A stretch of 64,000 bases of DNA from Micromonospora sp. NBRC 110009 (GCF_030518795.1 NZ_CP130427.1:6758001-6822000), one strand, 5' to 3'. Counted from the first letter of the stretch, positions 44,101 to 53,384 are shown. Made by a program: numbers and translations. Notes: a model not told the origin generated them from the sequence alone.

Positions 44101-45844
44101 TCGGAGCGTTGACGTCGACGACGTGCGCCGTCCGGTTGTCCTGCACCACCAGCTGCGGCCAACCGTCGCCGAAGCGTCGGCCGAGCTTGTCCTCGGCCAC
44201 CTGCTCGTAGGCCGGCCAGGACAGCTCCGCGACCAGGCCGGCGCGCAACGACCGGGCGAGCACCGCAGGCACGTCGACCGTCGCCAAGGCCGCGAACGCC
44301 TCCGGTGCCAACGCCACACCGGCGGGCGACCACACGGCCGCGAGCTGGGACAGTGCCTCGTCCAAGCCGATCAGGGTACCCTCCGGCACCCGGGCAGCCC
44401 GTTCGACGAGCAGCTCGGACAGCACCTCGCGCAGGCCGGCCGCTCCCAGCGTCTCGGTGACCAGCTGCGCCGGCAGTGGCCCCGATCCGTGCCTGCTGTG
44501 CAGCCCCGACAGCGCGTCGGCCGCCCCACGCGCCAGCAGCACCCGACATCCGGGGTCGGTGGCCACGGCCCGCAGGTCTCGCCGGCCGGGACCGTCGTCC
44601 TGCACCCAGGCGGACACGTTGAACGCACTGCTGTCTGTCTCCACCGCCACCGGCACCCCGCCGGCCAGGCAGACGTCGAGAACGTCCAGGTCGGCCCGGT
44701 GGGCGAAGTCGCTCCACAACCTCACCGGCCGGCCCTCCGCCCGCAGCCGCGGCACCAGGTCCGCCATCACACGGATGAGCCGCTCACAACGGCGTCGGCT
44801 GCGCCGTTCCCGCAGCGCCATCAGCCGCTCCAGCCATCGCGCCGCGGACACCGTGGCCGCCTCGTCCCGCAGCAGATCGAGCGTGCCGGTCGCCGTCAGT
44901 AGCTCCAGCCAGAAGTCGGTGACATCCGCCGACCAGCCCGGCGGCTCGGGGAACATCTCCACCAACCGGGTACGCACCGCCGGGTCCCGCCTGGCCAGCC
45001 GCATCAGGGGTTTGCGGTACGCCTTCCACACCGGCTCGCTCGAGCGAGCCATCGCGGGGAACGCCAGCAGCTGCCGGATCACCGCTTCGGCCTGCTCCTC
45101 GACGTCCACGCCGGCCGCCTTCGCCAGCCGCCGCAGGTCCTCGGCCATTCCCGCGTACGGCGGCAACCCACCAGCGACGCGACGAATGGCAAGGGTCCGC
45201 ACCAGCTCGTACGCCTCAAGCGCCGGCCGCCGTGCCGCAACCGCGCGGGAGTACTCGGTCAGCATCTTCGCCGTCAGCGCGCCGGCGAAGGCGAACTCCA
45301 GATGCACCTCCCGCAGCCGCTCCTCGTCAACTGCGAGCCCGTGCATCTGTTCGGCCCGCCGGGCCTCGGCGAAGCAGCCGCCGGCCATCCGCGGGTTGTC
45401 GGCGGCGAGGAACGCGCGCCCGGCCTGCTCCCAGAACGTCGGCAGGAAATGCGGCGCCGCCGCGCCCAGCCGAGTGGCCAGTTGCTGGTAGCCCTCGCGG
45501 GCGTTGCCCGGCTTGGAGACGGCGGTGCGGGCCAGCCGCGCCATGTCCTTCACCATCGCCAACGCGTGCCGGCCGTTCCCCGGATCGTTGATCAACGCCC
45601 ATGCAGGGAACCCGAGCGACTGCCGCCGGGCGGTGCCCACCCCAGTGGGTTCGGCGGTACGGCTGAAGCCGAGGAACTCCATCGACAGGTCCTCGGCCTC
45701 GCCCAGCGTCGCCCCGGCCAGGCGGACCACGGTCCGACCGGTGAGCGCCGGATGGCTGTAGCGGCGGGCGGTCACCACGTCACGTCCGGCCTGCGCCTCA
45801 CCGCCAGGCAGGATCGCCCCCGCCTCCACCAGTGCCTCACTCAC
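41114..45844 (-). CDS. Giant (1576-residue) protein of MoxR/VWA operon (gene 2)
   Basis: A single intact frame of 4.7 kb with no signal peptide or membrane helix. N-terminal helical repeats (residues about 60-400, including EQAGRAFLAADNPRMAGGCF) are TPR-like. The middle contains beta-rich stretches (AHVVDVNAPTSEHLFRYPPS, SVSFWR-like blades). The C-terminal third is helical (QRRVLGVNTTQARAARDALK). I cannot name the family. Position and size suggest a scaffold or effector recognised by the MoxR-VWA pair. GTGA overlaps join it to genes on both sides. Confidence 0.75.
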   Translation of the reverse strand: MSEALVEAGAILPGGEAQAGRDVVTARRYSHPALTGRTVVRLAGATLGEAEDLSMEFLGFSRTAEPTGVGTARRQSLGFPAWALINDPGNGRHALAMVKDMARLARTAVSKPGNAREGYQQLATRLGAAAPHFLPTFWEQAGRAFLAADNPRMAGGCFAEARRAEQMHGLAVDEERLREVHLEFAFAGALTAKMLTEYSRAVAARRPALEAYELVRTLAIRRVAGGLPPYAGMAEDLRRLAKAAGVDVEEQAEAVIRQLLAFPAMARSSEPVWKAYRKPLMRLARRDPAVRTRLVEMFPEPPGWSADVTDFWLELLTATGTLDLLRDEAATVSAARWLERLMALRERRSRRRCERLIRVMADLVPRLRAEGRPVRLWSDFAHRADLDVLDVCLAGGVPVAVETDSSAFNVSAWVQDDGPGRRDLRAVATDPGCRVLLARGAADALSGLHSRHGSGPLPAQLVTETLGAAGLREVLSELLVERAARVPEGTLIGLDEALSQLAAVWSPAGVALAPEAFAALATVDVPAVLARSLRAGLVAELSWPAYEQVAEDKLGRRFGDGWPQLVVQDNRTAHVVDVNAPTSEHLFRYPPSDSPHARNSYADTTCRLVDGQLRVTWYSTSGRLVGYWSADPDVLVEHDQPTDHALWGRRSLPLPLPDGAMTTGGRPWHAGDTRGPAATYPVASDGVSFWRCERPTDSTAGERRWREYDPATGEGGRYSLPAFFAADLPPDATLLADLCELRPAPAEFASSPLGWRDGLVGWRVARLSDGTQVGEGVDGRRVSWHPTAVRASRNPFHGDALVAGLQLPGTDVVLPVTGRPHHRAELELTVWSADGREPVDRCRTSRYLPPLAWWHALGPRDGRGSARLRRFDAADAARLMAIDDSVTKSTEINAVALAIVTEVLTEVSDPVLRTVVAEKVVRAVRLRRRLEGLPQLLATDRVEETTVETVADDLLRTAWSGLLPAERFTYYSGNAQTRRDVLRQVTAVADLLTAGTVDDVPEASPTWVDALGGLGALAVRAAAPVTDEQERAALTQLLSTLAGTVLSDPAQAVRVLTASWDEAPPEGQRTVQRDGGQVTVLLPERGPTWYAWQGKQWRRTAVQLSPDGRFAPPSGATVEAETVAAGWRGADRIAAFCRLLAEHGPVPWRAERVDDLVQRTGMTRAEAALLLAGLPGIDEWQAKFLTAEQRRVLGVNTTQARAARDALKSLSYGQRIALVDAAMPRDPADLWRRGLDVDSLATAWLALRGARVVISEQLLAAATRILPTTQAADILQTIADPAPGSWLTTDGESHPGDWGRLETTASSGTPFDGNHLYGCMVALLWLAYELPWGVPMRDTLPRALELLRERLRNPRLLIGAGRHEVDEPPQVGPALVPGHAFRDTIVHHLAPARLSGPHDPAVSFISGPVADTLRLVLSPDITAALSTPDGAGGEHRDPRVSTPELVDAVAVHTGLDRDSASYYLQLLALPNPTDVNVRTWNAWKPATLKQAQAALLDSGLVLAGKRERAGRGVFLPGGWLAAKTPNPPMETWKQPLYLFLNGLTLVTRTTPELFRAAWDRVTAGDNPRYLDLQEKA

Positions 45845-46716
45845 GCTTGCTCACCGTCCTCGTCGACAACCCGGCCGGCGTACAGAGCTGCCGCCATCCG
45901 CATTCCTTCCGACCACGCCACCGGCCCCACAGCCGCCAATGCCACCGCCTCCCCCGACGCGTCGGTGAAATAGAGTGGGCCGGTCTCGGTCTCGTACAGC
46001 GGATCGCCCTCACCGATCCACACCGACGCGACCATCGGAACGCCGTCCTCCCACATCCGCACCGACGCGGCGCCACCCTGCACGCGGTAGCCCGCCGACG
46101 TCGCCCGCGCCTGCACGTGGCGCAACTCCTTGTAGCGACCGCCGGCGTACCGGGACAGCTCCCGTCGCCGTTCGTCGTCTGATTCCGGCCGCGCCCACAC
46201 CTCCCGGAACAGCTGCAACGTCTCCTGCCGCACCCCGAGGTCCGCGGCGAACTCCCGCAGATCCGCCAAGTCGGGCAGGCGAACCGGGTGCGGCAGCACC
46301 ACCTGCGCGGCGGTGAGCCGGCCACTTTCGCCGTCCAGGTCCACCACACCCAGGCCCTTCTCCGGGTCCGGGTCACGCAGCAACCCCGCGCGGTCGGTGT
46401 CCCATCGCCCCGCGTCGTCGATCGGCACGACGACCACGTCACGCAGCGGTGTCCGCCACGCCTCGTCGGCCCACACCTCGCAGATCACTGTGGTCGGCAC
46501 GGGCAGGCACCGCACCATCCACTGCTCAACCTCCCGCCTGCAGGAGATGTCGTGCCGCTTCAACCACTCCGAGAGCTGCCGCAAGCCGACCACCACGTCG
46601 GCATCACGCAACGCCTTCGGTAGGCTTTTGAGCTGCCTGCCCTGACGGTTACGCGCGATGACCTTCCCGCGGTCCAGGCTCACCTCGTAGTCGGCATCGG
46701 CCGCCAGCCAGCCCAT
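45841..46716 (-). CDS. DUF4132 (MolR/YehI-like) protein (operon gene 1)
   Basis: A 291-residue protein carrying the conserved DUF4132 block: GWLAADADYEVSLDRGKVIA, QLKSLPKALRDADVVVGLRQ, EQWMVRCLPVPTTVICEVWA. ATG 46716 has GGAGGAGA 6 bases upstream, better than the frame start at 46770. In E. coli the DUF4132 domain is the end of a 1200-residue protein; here it stands alone in front of the giant protein, which may supply the rest. First gene of the operon. Confidence 0.75.
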   Translation of the reverse strand: MGWLAADADYEVSLDRGKVIARNRQGRQLKSLPKALRDADVVVGLRQLSEWLKRHDISCRREVEQWMVRCLPVPTTVICEVWADEAWRTPLRDVVVVPIDDAGRWDTDRAGLLRDPDPEKGLGVVDLDGESGRLTAAQVVLPHPVRLPDLADLREFAADLGVRQETLQLFREVWARPESDDERRRELSRYAGGRYKELRHVQARATSAGYRVQGGAASVRMWEDGVPMVASVWIGEGDPLYETETGPLYFTDASGEAVALAAVGPVAWSEGMRMAAALYAGRVVDEDGEQA

Positions 46717-47244
46717 GTTGATCTCCTCCCGCCGGGCAGTGAGCGGGATTCTGCCATCCGCGACCGACACTCGAGATCGCCGTCCGCCGGGGTGCGCAGC
46801 CGCGATTCGCGTGCGCGCAGGTCACCGTCTCCGATGGCGGTGACGCCACCTTCTACGGATACATGCCTGCAGAGCATCTCGACAGTCTGACGACCAGCCG
46901 CTTCTCCCTGGCCGGGTGCTCGATTACGCCCGACGCACTGGCGCGGTGGTGATCTATCGGACTGCCCCACCATGATGACCAAGACGGCGCCGAGGACCCA
47001 CCGCCCCGCTCCCCGCCCCGACGGCGCGGGCAGGGCGCCGGGGTAGGGCGGGGGTGTGGGCGGAGGCTCACGCCTGCATCGTGTCGCCCCTGTCAAGAGC
47101 CGCCGTCAGGCCACCGAATCGATCGGGACGCTCGCCCGGGCACGGAGTTCGCGGAACCCGGCTCGCCCTGAAAGGCGGCATCGACGCCTACTGGCGGCGG
47201 ATGAAGCCGACCGTGGCCACCGGCGGTGCCGGGCGAAGCAGCTG
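46717..47244. other. Interval with two short coding remnants
   Basis: Upstream of the MoxR operon. On the plus strand, about 46835-46952 reads VTVSDGGDATFYGYMPAEHL ... ITPDALARW-stop, a gene 3' end without a start. At about 47140-47245 ALKGGIDAYWRRMKPTVATG ends in a TGATG overlap with the next small gene. Both look like residues of genes whose 5' parts are gone. I see no clear promoter. Confidence 0.35.
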
Positions 47245-47436
47245 ATGCTCCGCAGCCGGCTCGGGCCGGGCGCGGAGACCGCCCGCCGGGTGGCCCTCGC
47301 CTGGGCGACCCTGTCCGCCGCCGCGCACCACCACTGCTACGAGCTAGCCCCGACGGTGGCGGAGCTGCGTCGCCTGCACACCGAGGTGAGCGCACTGCTC
47401 ACCCGCCTCAACGGAAGAACGGAACCCGGACGATGA
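47245..47436 (+). CDS. Small hypothetical protein
   Basis: A 63-residue helical protein (LRSRLGPGAETARRVALAWA, HHCYELAPTVAELRRLHTEV). It overlaps the next gene by ATGA, so the two are coupled, and begins at the TGATG end of an upstream remnant. The heptad-like pattern suggests a coiled coil. Function unknown. Confidence 0.5.
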   Translation: MLRSRLGPGAETARRVALAWATLSAAAHHHCYELAPTVAELRRLHTEVSALLTRLNGRTEPGR

Positions 47437-47870
47437 CCTACCCGCAGCCTGGCCACGACCCCTACCGTCCGCAGCCGCCGGTCTCTGGCGTCCCGGGACC
47501 GTACCCCGCCGGCGGCAGGCCTTTCCCGCCCGTACCCGCCGGTCCTACCAGCCCACCGGCTACCCGCAGGCGGCGCAGCAGGTGGTCGGGGCGGCCGCCG
47601 CTCACCTCCGGCATGGCGACGGCGTCGATGGTGCTCGGGATCCTCGGCGTGCTCGGCGGTTGGTGCCTGTTCGGGCTGCCGTGCATCCTCGCCGTCGTTC
47701 TCGGCCATCTCGCCCTCGCGGAGACTCGGGACGGCAGGAGGTCCGACCACGGCATGGCGGTCGCCGGACTGGTCGTGGGCTACGTGTTCGTCGGCCCGAT
47801 GATCGCCTTCACGATCATGGTGTTCTTCGGCGGCGCCGTCGGCGCGGCAACCCCGACAACCATGCCCTGA
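47433..47870 (+). CDS. DUF4190 membrane protein
   Basis: A 145-residue protein. A Pro/Gly/Tyr-rich N-terminus (PQPGHDPYRPQPPVSGVPGP) is followed by two membrane helices with the DUF4190 pattern (ATASMVLGILGVLGGWCLF, AVAGLVVGYVFVGPMIAFT) and the conserved GHLAL...RSDHGMAVAGL loop. Such proteins are common in actinobacteria and of unknown role. Coupled to the small upstream gene by ATGA. Confidence 0.75.
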   Translation: MTYPQPGHDPYRPQPPVSGVPGPYPAGGRPFPPVPAGPTSPPATRRRRSRWSGRPPLTSGMATASMVLGILGVLGGWCLFGLPCILAVVLGHLALAETRDGRRSDHGMAVAGLVVGYVFVGPMIAFTIMVFFGGAVGAATPTTMP

Positions 47871-47888
47871 TGTCCGCACCGGCTGGGA

Positions 47889-49544
47889 TCACATCAAGGT
47901 GGTCGAGTTGTTGAGGCGATACTCCATCCACGCCACCGAGACTTCCACGCCGCCCGGTAGCGCGTATCGGCCCAGTTCCACGCGCCAGGCATCCTCCAGG
48001 TTGGTGGATATCCGGGGGCCGATGACGTCGGGTCTGGTGTCCGCGAATTGACGGAGGATACGGCGGGAAAGAGTGATCTTCCCTCGCCCGCGCAGCGTCG
48101 ACTCGCCGACATCCCGGCACACCAGGTAGTCGAGATTCGGCTGGTCCCCGATCTCCTTCGCTCCCCCGCCGGCGGGAGCTAGGCCCGTCACCGCGAGTGC
48201 GTCCATGAAGGCGATCAGGGGTGCGGCAAGACCGTCGTCGGTGCCGGCGGCCCGCCAAGAGAACCAGAGTGGAATGCGGTCATTCCCCTCGTGTCGAACG
48301 AGCATGGTCGGCCCGGTGAGGGCCTGATAGTCTCCTGCGCGGTCAGTCAGGCCGGTGAGCTTGTCAAGGCCGGGCTTGCCATTGCCGTTTCCCGTCACCA
48401 GCGGCAGGATCTCGGGAAGCAAATCCTGGGGAGCACTGGTCCGGCCCTCCATGTCGTCCCCGCCCGCCGATCGGACACGACGGCGCAGGTCGCTCTCGAA
48501 CTCCTGGGTTCCTCCGGGTGGGAGCCGGTTGACGGCGAGTTGCAGGTGGATGAAGGCGAGGTCGTCCAGCGAGATGATCGAGCAGGCCAGCACGCCCAGT
48601 TCGGGGAACTCGCGAAGGTAGGACATGATTGCGCTGGTCGATCCGACGCGGGCGGGTCCGACGAAGGTGATGGGCAGGGAACACCGCGGTTCCGCGTCGT
48701 CCCATCGGGCCCGGGCCGCGTACTGCTCGGCCCTCGACCGGTCGTGCGGGCGGACCAGATACCAGTTGCCTTGCCGGTGGCCCGGCCGGATGTCGGCCCG
48801 CCAGAACCCGTAACCGCGTTTGCCGGCGAACTCCGCGAACGCCTCGGAGAGCTTGAGGCGCCGTTCGGCGCCGGCACGTCGGAGCGCCATGGCGAAACGC
48901 ACCGCGACGACGGACGGTACCGGCCATTCCGCGTCGTCGGGCCGAGCGGGCAGCTGAACCGGGCCCTGCACGGACAGCAGAGGTGCCTTGTGCTCGGCGG
49001 CGATCCTCGATACCTCCGCGATCAACTCGGCGATCGCCCGGCTCTGGAAGCTCGACCACCGGGTGGTCTTCTCCTGGATCAGGATGAGGCCCTCGAACTT
49101 CTGCCCCGACTCGTAGATGAAGGTCGGGTTGGGCCATGCGGTGCCCTGGAAGACCCACGAGTCGGACGACCGGTCATCGACTCTGAGTGCCACCGGAAGA
49201 TCGCTGCCCCGGCGCCGACGCTGCATGCCCTGCGGAAGTGCGCCGACGTACGTCCCGATGACCAGCCCGACCCCGTGCGCGGCGGCGGAGAGGGTCTCGC
49301 GCGGAGTCTGGCCCGGTGGTGGCGGCGCTTCGCGGCTGCCGTTCGCCACGCCATGGTCGGGTTGCGGTAGCCGAGACCGGCCGGCAGCAACCCGGTCGTC
49401 GAACAGGTCACGGAGGTAGCCGCCCCGGTCCAGGACGTGGTGCACCTCGAAGTTCACCTGCATTAGGGACTGCCTCGCCATCAGAAATCCGGCTCGGGCG
49501 AGATCGGCCAGCGCGGCGGGGGAGGCTTCTTCTTCGTCACTCAT
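47889..49544 (-). CDS. Hypothetical protein, second gene of a two-gene operon
   Basis: A 551-residue soluble protein from ATG 49544 (MSDEEEASPAALADLARAGF). It shows alternating alpha/beta segments such as VGLVIGTYVGALPQGMQRRR, GLILIQEKTTRWSSF, CSLPITFVGPARVGSTSAIM and SRRILRQFADTRPD. I recognise no family and no catalytic motif; VGPARVGST is not a Walker A. It overlaps the upstream membrane-protein gene by 8 bp. It could be the soluble partner or effector of that protein. Confidence 0.65.
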   Translation of the reverse strand: MSDEEEASPAALADLARAGFLMARQSLMQVNFEVHHVLDRGGYLRDLFDDRVAAGRSRLPQPDHGVANGSREAPPPPGQTPRETLSAAAHGVGLVIGTYVGALPQGMQRRRRGSDLPVALRVDDRSSDSWVFQGTAWPNPTFIYESGQKFEGLILIQEKTTRWSSFQSRAIAELIAEVSRIAAEHKAPLLSVQGPVQLPARPDDAEWPVPSVVAVRFAMALRRAGAERRLKLSEAFAEFAGKRGYGFWRADIRPGHRQGNWYLVRPHDRSRAEQYAARARWDDAEPRCSLPITFVGPARVGSTSAIMSYLREFPELGVLACSIISLDDLAFIHLQLAVNRLPPGGTQEFESDLRRRVRSAGGDDMEGRTSAPQDLLPEILPLVTGNGNGKPGLDKLTGLTDRAGDYQALTGPTMLVRHEGNDRIPLWFSWRAAGTDDGLAAPLIAFMDALAVTGLAPAGGGAKEIGDQPNLDYLVCRDVGESTLRGRGKITLSRRILRQFADTRPDVIGPRISTNLEDAWRVELGRYALPGGVEVSVAWMEYRLNNSTTLM

Positions 49545-51606
49545 GATGCCATCCAGTCGATTGGAAAACGGCGTCCGTCGGCACTGGCTTGGCGGCCGGC
49601 GTAAGAAGCCATCTCGGAGCGGACAGGCGGGCGGGTGCGAGGTCGCGGTGCTTGGCAAGGCGCCGGTGCAGGATTGCCGCCGCCAGAAGCGGAAGCGCCG
49701 TCGTCAGGGCGAGCATCCCGCCCAGCGCGGAGCCGTGGACGTCGGTGGCGATGACGGCGGAGGCTCCCACGGCCGACGCGATGGACAGGTGCGCCAAGCG
49801 CCGGGACTGTCGCCGAAGGTGCCCGAGAATCGTGTGTCGCATCGGGAGGTCGAGCCTCGTGTAGAGGAATCCGGGCACCAGCAGCAGTACCGCGACCACC
49901 GCGTCCGCGTTCGAGGAACCGTTGGCAGAACGGCCGTAGGGCCACGGACTTCCCGCGAGCAGAGCGCCGACCAGGTAGATCGTGGTGGCCACGGCGAGCG
50001 CGAAGGCGATGACGCTGCCTGGGCGCACCCCGGTCGCGTCTCGCAGGGTCAGCGTGCAGGTCACGGAGGTGTGTTCGCCGTCGGACGATCGGGGTGAGGT
50101 GCGCCGCCAGTAGGCGTGCGCCCGGCTGCTCGCCTGGTCGTTCTCCACCGAGAAGTCGGAACCGAGCTGCTGTGCTTCGATCTCGTCGGCCGCCTGATCG
50201 AGATTGTCGGCGGTCAGGGTGGGGTTGGTCAGCAGAGGCGCCTCGATCCTGTCCTGCTCGTTGACCAGCGACTCAGCCGACAGGTAGAGGTCCGCCAACC
50301 GGCTGCTGCCCCGAAGCGCACCGTCCGTCATCTCCAGCCCGGCCTGGCTGGCGTCCCATCGCCGGGATCGGAGAAGTTCGGAGAGGCGACCCAGCGCTGA
50401 CTGCAGTTCGAGTTCCAGCAGGCGGGCCTCGGTCTGCCGCCGCGGCTTGTGCCTGCGTTGCCGGTCGGCGAGGGCGCGCAGATCCGCGGTCAGCTCCGTC
50501 GCGTTCGCCTCGTCCACGTCGGTCACGAGAGACATCGCCTCGATATGGACGCCGGGCTCGGTTTCGGCGACCACGTGGTAAGAGCGCAGGCTCGCGGGGA
50601 TCCGCGCCAGGTACTGGATGCGGTAACGGGCCGAAGTCGAGCGAAACCAGACGCTGGCGCGGTCGGCGGCGCGGCCCTGCTCTCTCAGATGTACCGGCGC
50701 GTCGTAGCTCAGCAGGTGGTCGTCCTTGGCCAGGTCGAGGGCGGTGACCAGGAGGTAGTTGTTGAGGGCCACGTCGAGCAGGTCCGCGTACGACTCGAGC
50801 TGCGGCCCGTACTGGCGCAGCACGGACACGACGAGTTCTCGGCAGTCGTGGGCTTCGGAGGCGCTGGCTGCCGGGGGCCGAAGGATGCGGTGCTCGTCCT
50901 GCTCGACGTCACCCAACGGCCTGCTGCGATCGGTCAAGAGCGCGAGCAGGGCGGCCTGGAGCAGCCATCGGGCCTGTTCCTCGCGGAGCAGCCGGCTCAC
51001 GTTGGACGGTTGGCGCGACTCCGGCCGGCTGGACAGGATGCCCTTCAACAGTCGGTACAGACCCGACGCGAGCAGTCGGGACGTCTCGTACTGGGTCAGG
51101 CGGGGAAGTTTGTTCCCGGCCGCGTCAACGACGTCGATCGGCGAGACGCTCAACCTCGAGATGCGCGTCACCGGTACCCAGATGGTGGGCGTGGCGGATT
51201 GCTCCTGTTCCGGGTCCCGGGCGCTGCGGCTGCTGAGGCGCTGGAACAGGTGGCTGGCCTCCCGCTGGCTCGGGTCCAGCAGGCTCAACCGGACGTCCAC
51301 CTCGGTGGTCCTGCTCGCCACGCCGTGCTCGACGAAGGAAAGCCGTTCGGTGAGCCGGCGAATGTGGTTCTGCCGCAACGCCATGTCGAGGAAGGCGAGA
51401 CCTACGGCGGCCCCCTCGCGGGACAACGGGGGCGGCGCCCCCGGCACCGGCACGGTCCGGATCGCCTGCTCGAGTGACGGCATACGCGGTGACTGGACCG
51501 CCTCGGGACCCACGCCCTCGGTGTCGCCGCGCTGCGCTGGGATACGGGACATCGACCCGGCCGTTGCGACCAGCTCCGATATCTTCCTGGTGCGAATGAT
51601 CTCCAT
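49537..51606 (-). CDS. Hypothetical membrane protein, first gene of a two-gene operon
   Basis: A 689-residue protein from ATG 51606, preceded by GGGAGG. Residues 1-530 are soluble and mostly helical, with a beta segment near 370 (ARYRIQYLARIPASLRSYHV). Four membrane helices lie in the last 150 residues (VIAFALAVATTIYLVGALLA, AVVAVLLLVPGFLYTRL, LSIASAVGASAVIATDV, LALTTALPLLAAAIL). A large cytosolic head with a C-terminal membrane anchor fits a sensor or defence effector, but this is speculation. Divergent from an XRE-type gene. Family not recognised. Confidence 0.65.
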   Translation of the reverse strand: MEIIRTRKISELVATAGSMSRIPAQRGDTEGVGPEAVQSPRMPSLEQAIRTVPVPGAPPPLSREGAAVGLAFLDMALRQNHIRRLTERLSFVEHGVASRTTEVDVRLSLLDPSQREASHLFQRLSSRSARDPEQEQSATPTIWVPVTRISRLSVSPIDVVDAAGNKLPRLTQYETSRLLASGLYRLLKGILSSRPESRQPSNVSRLLREEQARWLLQAALLALLTDRSRPLGDVEQDEHRILRPPAASASEAHDCRELVVSVLRQYGPQLESYADLLDVALNNYLLVTALDLAKDDHLLSYDAPVHLREQGRAADRASVWFRSTSARYRIQYLARIPASLRSYHVVAETEPGVHIEAMSLVTDVDEANATELTADLRALADRQRRHKPRRQTEARLLELELQSALGRLSELLRSRRWDASQAGLEMTDGALRGSSRLADLYLSAESLVNEQDRIEAPLLTNPTLTADNLDQAADEIEAQQLGSDFSVENDQASSRAHAYWRRTSPRSSDGEHTSVTCTLTLRDATGVRPGSVIAFALAVATTIYLVGALLAGSPWPYGRSANGSSNADAVVAVLLLVPGFLYTRLDLPMRHTILGHLRRQSRRLAHLSIASAVGASAVIATDVHGSALGGMLALTTALPLLAAAILHRRLAKHRDLAPARLSAPRWLLTPAAKPVPTDAVFQSTGWHHE

Positions 51607-51799
51607 CCGTCCTCCCTGCTGACGTCCGGGCCACCCCGTGCCAACCAACACCGAATCCATGGCGAAATGACCCCGACTCGACCTGGAGCTTTCACTCGGA
51701 TATTGGCGGTCCTGGTTGGGCGGCCAGCCAAAGGTACGTTCAGTGTCAGTTCGTGGCCGCGCTGTTACACTCCGCTGAACGGCGTGCAATAAATGCGCT

Positions 51800-53345
51800 G
51801 TGGGTAGCGGGAGTCGACTCACTGGGCGTCGAGGTCGACCGCCCCGCTCACCGCGCCAGACACCCGTCCGACCCGGCTGGCCACCGCACCAGGACCGGGC
51901 CGCATGGCTGCTCCGCGTCAACCGGCTGCATGGGCAAGAAGGAGACTGGGCGGCAGCCACCGGGTTCGCGGACGCATTCCAGGGCGGTTGCTGGCAGGAA
52001 CGCACCAGCGTCTACCGTATTTCCCGCTGGGAAACGGCGGCGGTACGTGTTCCGTTCCTGGCCGTAGGGCGCTACGAGCAGTTGCTCGACCTTCCTGACG
52101 GCAGTCTCGTTGCACTTCTTGACACCATTTACCGGCACTTCGCACCGGATGTCAGCGCTTCTCCCCTGCTAGCCAGAGGTGCAAATTCGCACGCCGCCGA
52201 AAAGCTGGCGCGCATTGAGCAACTGCTGGAGCTCATCCTCTCCGACAGCATCGTGACCGGGTCGGAATGGGACGAGCTGACCGCACAGCTGGCCGCGGCC
52301 CCACGCCAGGTCATCACGCCACATTCGGCCTGGCGCGAGATGGCGCAGCGACTGCTGTCAGAGATGATCATCGCCGACGGGCTGGCATGGATGCAGCGTC
52401 ACGAAGCGTTCGATCGGCTCCTGGCTCACCCCGTCGGCCAACAGGCCGCCATCGCCGCCTGCGCCGACCTCGCGGCCGACCGGACGGGTCAGGTCTTCGT
52501 CGAGACGGTGAGCATCCTCGACGGCAGCTCCCATCCGGACGCGAGCCGGCACCTGCTCGCGCAACTCGCCAACCCCACCAACGACCGGGCTCAGTACGGA
52601 GCCCTGCTCGGCTGTGTCCGGAAGCTGCGGTACGGACACTTCACCAGACCGCAGCTACAGCGGCTCCTACCGGTCGTCCAAGACCTGGTGCTCGACCCTG
52701 CCACCTACGAGAGGGGCGCAGCCGCTCGCCGCCGAGCTGCTATGGCGGCTGCCAACGGACTCCGCACGGTTCACGACGCAACTCTGCCGGGCGCGGACCC
52801 TCGGCCCGGCCCAGCCGGCGCTGGAGGCCGGGCGCCCTGCCGACGAGGACGCAGCCCGGGTACTGGTCACCCGGCTCGTGGGCGCGACGTTGGCTCGGAC
52901 ACCGTTCGCGGTGCCCAATTTCCACGACCGACTGCTCCCGGCGTTGTTGGACGAGATGCTGTTCAGCCCGGTCTTCGACGTCCGGATGTACGCCGCGATG
53001 CTGCTCTCCGGCACGCCGTATCGTCAGCCTCTCGCCGCGGCGCTCGCCTCCGAGCTGGCCATCAGCGCCGCCAGCGGCCCGACGGAAGAGGCGCTGACCG
53101 TCATCGAGGCGCTCCGGATCGTCGGTACGTCGGAGCAGCGCCCCATGATCGAACGATTGACCACAGCAACCGGGCTCCCTTCGGTCATCGCCCTCGCCGC
53201 CACTCAGACGATCGGGCACATCGGTGGCCGCAGCAGCGATCACTACTGGAGACAGGCGATAGAGCACCACACCTACCGGTGGCGACAGAGCCGGAGCAAC
53301 ACCCACGCGACCTGTGCGGCTCGAATATTCGGTTCGGTCGTCTGA
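51800..53345 (+). pseudogene. XRE-type regulator with helical repeat domain, one frameshift
   Basis: The N-terminal DNA-binding part includes LLRVNRLHGQEGDWAAATGF and SVYRISRWETAAVRVPFLAV, typical of a large actinobacterial XRE group. A long HEAT-like helical region follows. At 52714-52718 (a GGGG run) the frame shifts by one, from DLVLDPATYERG to AQPLAAELLWRLPTDSARFT, and then continues to 53345. Joined, the protein is about 514 residues. The single lesion in a homopolymer may be a sequencing error or phase variation. Start GTG 51800 is tentative. Confidence 0.65.
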
Positions 53346-53384
53346 AGTGCGGTTCTGTGCGAGCTCAAGTCTGGCGCAGCCGGC

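Noticed and set aside
41651..44902. A 1083-codon open frame on the plus strand opposite the giant protein gene
   Set aside because: It mirrors the minus-strand gene in a high-GC region, is rich in Arg/Gly/Gln without domains, and has none of the motifs seen on the other strand.
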